From assembly GCF_002117125.1 (NCBI RefSeq), contig NZ_CP019344.1:1426001-1490000 (forward strand): a stretch of DNA of 64,000 bases. Direction: 5' to 3'. Of this stretch, positions 18,234 to 26,400 are shown piece after piece. Within the stretch, counting starts at the first letter, position 1. Each line of letters begins with the position of its first letter. The translations under genes were made by a program, and so were the position numbers. The notes beneath the pieces were generated by a model, which was not told the origin of the DNA, did not search any database, and worked only from the letters and a program-made list of their open reading frames with translations. This DNA is from Nonlabens spongiae (GTDB lineage Bacteria > Bacteroidota > Bacteroidia > Flavobacteriales > Flavobacteriaceae).

Positions 18234-19808
18234 CTACTCTCTTAAGAACTTAAATGTCTGTAGCAAATGATTCTCCGTATCAAAAACCTGCAAAATATAG
18301 GTGCCAGTGGTGAGGTTGTGAACCTGAACCTCATTACTCTGCGTTGCTCGCATTAATCTTCCCTGAAGATCGTACAGTTTTGCGGTGGTAGGAACTTCTG
18401 CTTCAATATAGATAACATCGCTGGCAGGATTTGGCGCAATGGAAATTTGAGCACGATTTAAATCATTACTCGATGCTGTCTGATCTGGATTTAATTTTAC
18501 AATCCATAAATCCCAATCTCTTGCATTTTCTGTGCGATCTCCAGAGGCACTGGACTCTGTATGACCAGCGAGCATATATCCATCAGAAGTAGGGTAGGTT
18601 TTGAATAAATGGTCTCCCAAATTACCTCCCAGCGTTTTATCCCATAGCACAGTACCAGAGGCATCTATCTTAACCAGCCAGTAGTCGTACCAGCCGCGAT
18701 TGCCTTCGGTTTTGTTACCGCTTATTCTTGATTCTGACTGCCCAGAAATCAAATAATCAGCTCCGTCTTTTATGATTCCCCAGGCATCATCGCGTCGTGT
18801 TCCTCCTATGGTTTTTTGCCAGACTATAGCGCCGGTTTGATCCAGCTCCATGATCCAGTAATCGTAGTTTCCTATAGCGTTTTCGGTTTTGTCACGGGAG
18901 CTGTTTGAGTTGGAGTAACCAGTTAGTAGATAATTTCCAGTATCAGTTATCAAAAGATCGGTAAGTACCTCGGTGCCGTCACCGCCTATGGTATTTTCCC
19001 AGACCACATTTCCGGTAGCATCGGTCTTGATGACCCAGTAGTCATTCCAGTTAGAAGCGTCTTCTGATTTATCTCCCGAAGCATCAGAATAGGAAAACGT
19101 ACCGATGATATAACCGCCGTCTGTAGTTTGTCTTACAACGTTAGGGAAATCGTCGTCGTTCCCTCCTATCCTATTTTGCCAATCGATGACTCCATTGGCA
19201 TCTAGTTTAATCAACCAAATATCGACTAAACCTTTGCTTGCGTTGGTTTGATCACCCGATATCGTGGATCGCGTGATACCTGCCAGAATATAACCACCAT
19301 CACTGGTGTTGTCAAAGGCCGTACGAGCAAAGTCTTCACCGTCGCCACCTATGGTATTTTGCCAAACGATGCTGCCGCTTGCGTCAACTTTCACCACCCA
19401 TAGATCATTAAGTCCATTGCTATCTTCGGTTTTATCACCTGAGATTCCAGAATCCGAACTCATGAAAATGACGTATCCACCATCATTTGATTTAACCGCA
19501 GCTCGTGGGAAATCATCTCCACTACCGCCTATACTTTCTTGCCACAGACTGTTGCCTAGCGCATCTATTTTCATGAGCCAGGTGTCATAGCCCCCTTTAT
19601 TGCTCACCGTTTTATCGCCCGAGATCCCAGAATTAGAAATTGACACTAAAAGAAATGTACCATCATCATTTGCTATCATGGTTGCAAGGTTGTCGCGGCC
19701 GCTTCCACCGAGGGTATTTTGCCAATCCATGCTAGGCGCCTGAGCCATCGCTGATTGAGCGGTAAGCAAAAAGGAAATGAAGAAAAAGGTTTTGGTAATA
19801 AATGACAT
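18234..19808 (-). CDS. T9SS-secreted repeat protein (seven-bladed propeller-like)
   Basis: 524 residues. Signal peptide 1-22 (ending QSAMAQ) is followed by seven repeats of about 60 residues, each with the pattern W-x-x-x-[IL]-G-G-x-x-x-D ... S-G-D-[KR]-T-E ... D-x-W-[LV]-[MV]-K-[IL]-D. The repeats suggest a seven-bladed beta propeller. The C-terminal 75 residues (ISIAPNPASDVIYIEAE ... GTYILQVF ... TFKFLRE) form a type A sorting domain for the type IX secretion system. It is therefore surface-exposed or released. The binding partner is unknown. The repeats are similar at DNA level and could recombine. Confidence 0.9.
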   Translation of the reverse strand: MSFITKTFFFISFLLTAQSAMAQAPSMDWQNTLGGSGRDNLATMIANDDGTFLLVSISNSGISGDKTVSNKGGYDTWLMKIDALGNSLWQESIGGSGDDFPRAAVKSNDGGYVIFMSSDSGISGDKTEDSNGLNDLWVVKVDASGSIVWQNTIGGDGEDFARTAFDNTSDGGYILAGITRSTISGDQTNASKGLVDIWLIKLDANGVIDWQNRIGGNDDDFPNVVRQTTDGGYIIGTFSYSDASGDKSEDASNWNDYWVIKTDATGNVVWENTIGGDGTEVLTDLLITDTGNYLLTGYSNSNSSRDKTENAIGNYDYWIMELDQTGAIVWQKTIGGTRRDDAWGIIKDGADYLISGQSESRISGNKTEGNRGWYDYWLVKIDASGTVLWDKTLGGNLGDHLFKTYPTSDGYMLAGHTESSASGDRTENARDWDLWIVKLNPDQTASSNDLNRAQISIAPNPASDVIYIEAEVPTTAKLYDLQGRLMRATQSNEVQVHNLTTGTYILQVFDTENHLLQTFKFLRE

Positions 19809-20051
19809 AGCAAGATTTAATGCAGTAAAAATAAGAAAACTAGAGAGGTCAAAATTGTAGAAATCTTTTCACATTAAACATAACAACTCATTTATAGTTA
19901 ACCACGTATGAGTCGTGTTAATACACTTACAGCATGGTCAAAAAGGTGTGCAACTGAACGACATGAGTTATCTTAGCTCTTCATACCCGAGTTGAATTTA
20001 ACTACGGGAATTTTCATAAAAAAATTAATAAGACCTTAAAAAATTTAAATT

Positions 20052-20513
20052 ATGAAAAGTAGTAACCGCAATTTTTTCTTTTTGGCTTGCATCCTATGTT
20101 TTTTGAGCTTGAACTCTTGTGATAGCGATGATGACAATAACAACACAGACAACACGGCCGTAGTCCAGAGAAATGTTCAAGATGGAACCTGGCGCATCAC
20201 AGAATTTATTGATTCTGGAACAGTCGAAACCAATGATTTTGCGGGTTACACCTTTACATTCAACAGCTCAGGTGTACTTAATGCAAATAATGGCACAAAT
20301 GACTATAACGGTACATGGAGTGTCACTCGCAGCAATAGCAACGACGACAGTCAAGACGACCTTGACTTCAACATCAACTTCAATTTGACAAATGATTTTG
20401 AAGATCTCAACGATGACTGGGACATCGTCTCCCAATCTGCTACAAAAATCGAGCTTATTGATGTAAGTGGCGGTAACGATGGGATTGACAATCTTACCTT
20501 TGAGAAAAATTAG
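20052..20513 (+). CDS. lipocalin-like lipoprotein of unknown function
   Basis: 153 residues. Lipoprotein signal MKSSNRNFFFLACILCFLS then LNSC with the lipid-bearing Cys23, then an Asp/Asn-rich spacer. The mature part starts GTWRITEFIDSG and has YTFTFNSSGVL and YNGTWSV, a small beta-rich pattern like lipocalin/META-type lipoproteins of flavobacteria. Function is unknown. The next gene starts 8 bp after its stop, which suggests a shared transcript. Confidence 0.78.
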   Translation: MKSSNRNFFFLACILCFLSLNSCDSDDDNNNTDNTAVVQRNVQDGTWRITEFIDSGTVETNDFAGYTFTFNSSGVLNANNGTNDYNGTWSVTRSNSNDDSQDDLDFNINFNLTNDFEDLNDDWDIVSQSATKIELIDVSGGNDGIDNLTFEKN

Positions 20514-20521
20514 AACCCTGC

Positions 20522-21391
20522 GTGACCCACGAACAAACCGCTATAAGAACCACTTATTTCAGTATTGCCGCTAATACGGCCTTGGCGCTCATCAAGGGAC
20601 TGGCAGGTATTTTTGGCAATTCCTATGCGCTTATTGCTGATGCCATAGAATCCACTACAGATATCTTGTCCTCAGTACTGGTTTTATTTGGACTGAAATA
20701 CGCAAAAAGACCGGCCGATGAAAACCATCCCTACGGCCACGGCAAGATAGAACCCTTAGTTACTTTTCTAGTAGTGGCTTTTCTGGTCACCTCAGCAACA
20801 ATAATCGCCTACGAGAGCATCCAAAATATACAAACACCTCATCAGGTTCCTAAATCCTGGACGCTTTGGGTACTGGGCGGAATCATTCTATGGAAAGAAA
20901 TATCCTATAGAATCGTTATCAAAAAAAGTAAAATTACCAACAGCTCCTCCCTACGGGCAGATGCCTGGCACCACAGGAGCGATGCCATAACTTCAATAAT
21001 GGCGTTTATAGGAATTTCCATTGCCTTATGGCTTGGTAAAGGATTTGAAACCGCAGATGACTGGGCCGCACTACTCGCTTCCTTATTAATACTTTACAAT
21101 AGCTATTTGATTTTTAGGCCCGCCCTAGGGGAGATTATGGACGAGCATCGCTACGACGACCTGCTAGAAGAGATCAGACAGAAATCGATAAAGGTAGATG
21201 GGGTCATAGCTACAGAGAAATGCTACATTCGCAAGACGGGTATGAAGTACCACATTGATCTGCACGCGATAGTTGACGGTGAGCTTACGGTTAGAGAAGG
21301 TCATGAAATCGCACACGAATTAAAAGATTACCTGCAGGAGACCATCCCTAATCTTGGCAATATTTTGATCCATGTTGAACCTGATTCTTAG
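20522..21391 (+). CDS. cation diffusion facilitator transporter (first of two)
   Basis: 289 residues starting at GTG. It belongs to the CDF family, inner-membrane antiporters that export divalent metals such as Zn2+ or Mn2+ in exchange for protons. The helix-II metal site is in ADAIESTTDILSS, with Glu where many members have His. The helix-V site is in RADAWHHRSD. ENHPYGHGKIEPL is the conserved cytoplasmic loop. The C-terminal cytoplasmic domain holds the ferredoxin-like dimer fold (YHIDLHAIVDGELTV). Substrate metal cannot be assigned. A second, only distantly similar CDF lies at 22137. Confidence 0.92.
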   Translation: MTHEQTAIRTTYFSIAANTALALIKGLAGIFGNSYALIADAIESTTDILSSVLVLFGLKYAKRPADENHPYGHGKIEPLVTFLVVAFLVTSATIIAYESIQNIQTPHQVPKSWTLWVLGGIILWKEISYRIVIKKSKITNSSSLRADAWHHRSDAITSIMAFIGISIALWLGKGFETADDWAALLASLLILYNSYLIFRPALGEIMDEHRYDDLLEEIRQKSIKVDGVIATEKCYIRKTGMKYHIDLHAIVDGELTVREGHEIAHELKDYLQETIPNLGNILIHVEPDS

Positions 21392-21771
21392 GTAAGTTAA
21401 TGATCAACTTTTAGTAAGATCTTCGTTTCCATTGGGATCGAACCTCATTTTTTCTAATATCGAGAGCTTGTTCAATTATTGATCGAGCTTGTTTTTGAGT
21501 TCGCTTCCCCTCGGTCGCCATACAGCCTTCGTAACCACTTCGGCGCAGTTGGCAAGGCTTGCCGACCGCGCAGCGCGAAAGCGTAACAACCTACTAAATA
21601 TATGGCAAATGATTAATAGGAATGGTGGGTATAAGGGAGTCCCGAACTTGAAACGCTCGAAACTTGGATTTTATACTCCCCATAAGTTTAATTTTAAAAA
21701 CTGATAAACTAGTACCTCCCATGGATAATAGCTACTTTTATTCTATTATTTATTCTATAAAATGAGCGATT
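21392..21771. other. 380-bp stretch without a credible gene
   Basis: Contains the 83-bp GC-rich repeat element (copy B). A 71-residue open frame across it is a translation of the repeat and is not a gene. The rest is AT-rich and probably holds the promoter of the DUF3703 gene. Confidence 0.6.
21500..21588. repeat. 83-bp GC-rich repeat element, copy B
   Basis: Starts TTCGCTTCCCCTCGG and ends GCGCAGCGCGAAAGCG. If the middle were removed, the ends would rejoin to the 14-bp palindrome. An internal perfect hairpin GGCAAGGCTTGCC is present. Collinear with copy A at 9671-9752. Confidence 0.75.
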
Positions 21772-22134
21772 ATGAAACTGAACCTGAAAATACCAGAACA
21801 TCTAAAAATTGCTTATCATGAAGAGCTGCAGTCTTATCGCCATCATCTACGACATGGCCATTATACAAATGCTTGGCATCATTTAGAAAGAACCCACATC
21901 ATAGGCCAGTCCTACCCCATAGAACATACCTACGCGCACTGGCTGATGCTCAAATTTGGGCTGATGCAGAAAAACGTTAAAGAAATACTGGGTCAGATCC
22001 TGAGATTACTGGTGGGTGGATGGAAATCATTCATCAACCACGTTCCTACGGGAAATACTGGTGGGTCTAATGTGCCGCCCATGAAAAAAATGCCTATCCC
22101 GAGGGATATTGAAGAGCTTTTTAATAAAAAATAG
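21772..22134 (+). CDS. DUF3703 family protein
   Basis: 120 residues, no membrane segment. Rich in His (YRHHLRHGHYTNAWHHLERTHIIGQ), matching DUF3703, a family found with metal-resistance genes. Its stop is 2 bp before the CzcD-like transporter gene, so the two are translated together. A metal-handling helper role is inferred from the histidines and from the neighbour. Confidence 0.85.
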   Translation: MKLNLKIPEHLKIAYHEELQSYRHHLRHGHYTNAWHHLERTHIIGQSYPIEHTYAHWLMLKFGLMQKNVKEILGQILRLLVGGWKSFINHVPTGNTGGSNVPPMKKMPIPRDIEELFNKK

Positions 22135-22136
22135 CA

Positions 22137-23015
22137 ATGCCCCACAACCACGACCACCATCACTCGTCCAGTAATTTGAAAATTGCCTTCTTTTTAAACT
22201 TAGGCTTTACCATTTTTGAATTCATCGGTGGTATGTATGTAAATAGTATTGCTATTGTTTCAGATGCCGTTCACGATTTAGGAGATAGCTTTTCTTTGGG
22301 AGCATCTTGGTATCTAGACCACAAGTCTAAACAAGATGCTGACGATAGTTTTTCTTATGGCTACAAACGCTTCTCGCTGCTGGGTGCATTGATCAATAGC
22401 ATCATACTTTTGGCAGGTTCTAGCTACGTGATCTACGAGGCGACACAAAGAATTCTTCACCCTGAACACTCAGATGCACAGGGCATGATCATTTTTGCGA
22501 TCATTGGGGTTGCTGTAAATAGTTATGGAGCCTGGAAAGTAAGCAAGGGAAAATCTATGAATGAACGCGTGGTCTCCTTGCACTTATTAGAAGATGTTCT
22601 GGGTTGGGTAGCAGTGCTCGTCGTTGCCATCGTGTTATACTTTTATGACAACCACTATCTCGACCCAGCCTTATCACTACTGATCACCCTTTATATACTT
22701 TACAATGTTTTCAAGCGACTGAAAGAAACACTTTTTATTTTTCTTCAAGGTATTCCCAAAGATGTAGACCTCAAGACTATAAAAATTAAAATATTAGCTT
22801 TGAAGAATGTTGCGTCCTTACACCACACGCACCTATGGTCGCAAGAGGGCGAAAACCACGTTTTCACCACCCATGTCAAATTGAAAAACATCAGTGATTT
22901 TGACCAAATACTTACGGTCAAAAAAGAGGTGAAAGAGATTTTAGAAAATTATGAATTCCATCACTACACCATTGAAACAGAACTTGACAACGAGACCTGC
23001 CTGCTAAACCAGTAA
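22137..23015 (+). CDS. cation diffusion facilitator transporter, CzcD/ZitB-like
   Basis: 292 residues. A His-rich N-terminus (MPHNHDHHHSS) precedes six membrane segments. Metal-site motifs are SDAVHDLGDSF in helix II and LHLLEDVLGW in helix V, both in the H/D-x-x-x-D form of zinc exporters. The C-terminal domain has HHTHLWSQEGENHVFTTH, typical of CzcD-type proteins. Export of Zn2+, Co2+ or Cd2+ from the cytoplasm is the likely function. It forms a two-gene unit with the DUF3703 gene. Confidence 0.93.
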   Translation: MPHNHDHHHSSSNLKIAFFLNLGFTIFEFIGGMYVNSIAIVSDAVHDLGDSFSLGASWYLDHKSKQDADDSFSYGYKRFSLLGALINSIILLAGSSYVIYEATQRILHPEHSDAQGMIIFAIIGVAVNSYGAWKVSKGKSMNERVVSLHLLEDVLGWVAVLVVAIVLYFYDNHYLDPALSLLITLYILYNVFKRLKETLFIFLQGIPKDVDLKTIKIKILALKNVASLHHTHLWSQEGENHVFTTHVKLKNISDFDQILTVKKEVKEILENYEFHHYTIETELDNETCLLNQ

Positions 23016-23082
23016 AGTTAATTACTTAAAATTACATCGTTCATAACCCTTTAAAATAGCTTGTTTAGTGAATTTCATTTAT

Positions 23083-23487
23083 TTATTCAACTATCAACTT
23101 TTGAACGGTCTGTGAGCTTTCAGTGCTTATTTCAACCAGATAGGTTCCATTAATCAAACCTAGATTTTCTAGCTCATAAGTTCCGGTTTTATCTGTTTCA
23201 TAACTTATTATGGACTGACCCAATAAATTGTAGATGTTAATTTTCTTCTGTCCAGTAATACCGTTGAAACTGATAAAAAGATCATTCCCATCAGAGGGAT
23301 TGGGATATAATTTTACCGCTTTCGCGAAAGCGGAATCTTCAACACTCAATGTAACATCTTCAAACTCTATCCTAAATCTACTACTGACATCAATCGCATC
23401 GCCAGAAGAAACCTGAAAGGTATAATTTGTTGGAGCGCTGGTAGCGATCACTGTTCTTGCTCCGGTCAAATTATCCACGATATAAGA
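23083..23487 (-). pseudogene. 3' remnant of a T9SS-secreted protein gene, cut off at the CRISPR array
   Basis: Only about 133 residues are left. They read SYIVDNLTGARTVIA, then a beta-sandwich end (YTFQVSSGDAIDVSSRFRIEF), then a type A sorting domain (LYPNPSDGNDLFISFNG ... GTYLVEIS). There is no signal peptide, and the frame hits a stop at 23488-23490, exactly where CRISPR-repeat sequence begins. Such domains normally end proteins of many hundreds of residues. The upstream part is therefore lost. A palindrome copy encodes A-F-A-K-A just before the sorting domain. Confidence 0.75.
23318..23331. repeat. GCTTTCGCGAAAGC palindrome inside the T9SS remnant
   Basis: Perfect copy read as A-F-A-K-A, at the linker between the beta-sandwich and the sorting domain. 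Confidence 0.9.
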
Positions 23488-26400
23488 TCAGAATTCCAAA
23501 AGATGTGATCTTTGACAACCCTAAGAGTTTTAAGACAGGTACTCTGCTGTTGTGAATTGCTTTCAGAATTCCAAAAGATGTGATCTTTGACAACACCTGT
23601 TCCAGTTCCAAACTGATTTTTTGGGTTGTGAATTGCTTTCAGAATTCCAAAAGATGTGATCTTTGACAACATCAGTCTTGGCCAGCTCGATGCTGGACTT
23701 GTTGTGAATTGCTTTCAGAATTCCAAAAGATGTGATCTTTGACAACTTTCAGATCGAGTACCGTCTCTATAAAGTAGTTGTGAATTGCTTTCAGAATTCC
23801 AAAAGATGTGATCTTTGACAACAGCACTTACCGCACCCATAACGATTATCAAGTTGTGAATTGCTTTCAGAATTCCAAAAGATGTGATCTTTGACAACTC
23901 CACGATGGCGCAAGTATTATGGACCTACGTTGTGAATTGCTTTCAGAATTCCAAAAGATGTGATCTTTGACAACTTAAGGGATAAATTAAACAGGGCTAT
24001 TGATGTTGTGAATTGCTTTCAGAATTCCAAAAGATGTGATCTTTGACAACCTGGTGGAACAGTATGCCTGCGAGCTGCAGTTGTGAATTGCTTTCAGAAT
24101 TCCAAAAGATGTGATCTTTGACAACCGGTATTTGAGCCATTGGTACGTCCATCAAGTTGTGAATTGCTTTCAGAATTCCAAAAGATGTGATCTTTGACAA
24201 CAAAACATCTTGAAACTCTAGTTGAGATGCGGTTGTGAATTGCTTTCAGAATTCCAAAAGATGTGATCTTTGACAACATGGTGGAAACAAGATTTTGCTT
24301 GCCTCCGGTTGTGAATTGCTTTCAGAATTCCAAAAGATGTGATCTTTGACAACGAATTTTTAAATATGTAGCATGGGACAGTGTTGTGAATTGCTTTCAG
24401 AATTCCAAAAGATGTGATCTTTGACAACGATTCAGGTAGGATCACCAAATCTAGTGCCGTTGTGAATTGCTTTCAGAATTCCAAAAGATGTGATCTTTGA
24501 CAACTACATATTCCGTGTTGGTCTTGGCAATTAAGTTGTGAATTGCTTTCAGAATTCCAAAAGATGTGATCTTTGACAACAGCAATAACGGACGCAAGCT
24601 AATACCACACGTTGTGAATTGCTTTCAGAATTCCAAAAGATGTGATCTTTGACAACTATGATAAGAAACGGAACACCAACAAAGCCGTTGTGAATTGCTT
24701 TCAGAATTCCAAAAGATGTGATCTTTGACAACAAGGGCACAAATACAAACGATGACGCGCCGTTGTGAATTGCTTTCAGAATTCCAAAAGATGTGATCTT
24801 TGACAACTGCTCAAGCAGTTGACTGGCGTGTATCATGGTTGTGAATTGCTTTCAGAATTCCAAAAGATGTGATCTTTGACAACCGGTAGCGTTTACAATA
24901 ATGCAAGGGGCTAGTTGTGAATTGCTTTCAGAATTCCAAAAGATGTGATCTTTGACAACGCTGGTAAAAAAACAAGGCGTTAGAACGGTGTTGTGAATTG
25001 CTTTCAGAATTCCAAAAGATGTGATCTTTGACAACAAGCATAAAGGTTTTTATGAGGTTGACAACGTTGTGAATTGCTTTCAGAATTCCAAAAGATGTGA
25101 TCTTTGACAACAAAGGAAATGGGAATGAGCGCAAGGACTTTGTTGTGAATTGCTTTCAGAATTCCAAAAGATGTGATCTTTGACAACTACTGGATCTACT
25201 TGCACCTGTTGCACCGTGTTGTGAATTGCTTTCAGAATTCCAAAAGATGTGATCTTTGACAACACCTTGGGCGGTAGGATATCCAACCTTCAGTTGTGAA
25301 TTGCTTTCAGAATTCCAAAAGATGTGATCTTTGACAACAATTTTGCTCGGTGCTTAATCATCGCATCTGTTGTGAATTGCTTTCAGAATTCCAAAAGATG
25401 TGATCTTTGACAACAGAACCATCCAAGGAAGAGGGAGCTGAACCGTTGTGAATTGCTTTCAGAATTCCAAAAGATGTGATCTTTGACAACCCATCGTCTC
25501 CGGTGGTACCCGTATGACTAGTTGTGAATTGCTTTCAGAATTCCAAAAGATGTGATCTTTGACAACTCGATGGATTCCACGGTGTTATAATCTGTCGTTG
25601 TGAATTGCTTTCAGAATTCCAAAAGATGTGATCTTTGACAACTTTCAACGGTTGCGGTCTTGCTACTATCCTGTTGTGAATTGCTTTCAGAATTCCAAAA
25701 GATGTGATCTTTGACAACTTTTCCCATTATGGGAAAATCCAATCCTAGTTGTGAATTGCTTTCAGAATTCCAAAAGATGTGATCTTTGACAACACCAGAG
25801 GACAATTTTTGCCCAGGCATAAAGTTGTGAATTGCTTTCAGAATTCCAAAAGATGTGATCTTTGACAACTATAGGCGCGCACATAGTATTTATTAAAACG
25901 TTGTGAATTGCTTTCAGAATTCCAAAAGATGTGATCTTTGACAACTTATCCAGATGCCGACTGGCATGCGGTGATGTTGTGAATTGCTTTCAGAATTCCA
26001 AAAGATGTGATCTTTGACAACCGTACCGGTAAATTCTTCATTTACCTATAGGTTGTGAATTGCTTTCAGAATTCCAAAAGATGTGATCTTTGACAACGAG
26101 CTCGCCCTGCAGTGTGCATTGGTAATGTTGTGAATTGCTTTCAGAATTCCAAAAGATGTGATCTTTGACAACACGAGGATATCGATATCCCGCAAAATTT
26201 AGTTGTGAATTGCTTTCAGAATTCCAAAAGATGTGATCTTTGACAACCTTTAAGCGCTTCAAATTCTCGATCGCGATGTTGTGAATTGCTTTCAGAATTC
26301 CAAAAGATGTGATCTTTGACAACGAAGGCTTGTGATATTATCATAGACCACAGGTTGTGAATTGCTTTCAGAATTCCAAAAGATGTGATCTTTGACAACG

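Noticed and set aside
21489..21704. 71-residue open frame upstream of the DUF3703 gene
   Set aside because: It lies across the GC-rich repeat element; its residues come from the repeat and have no protein-like pattern.
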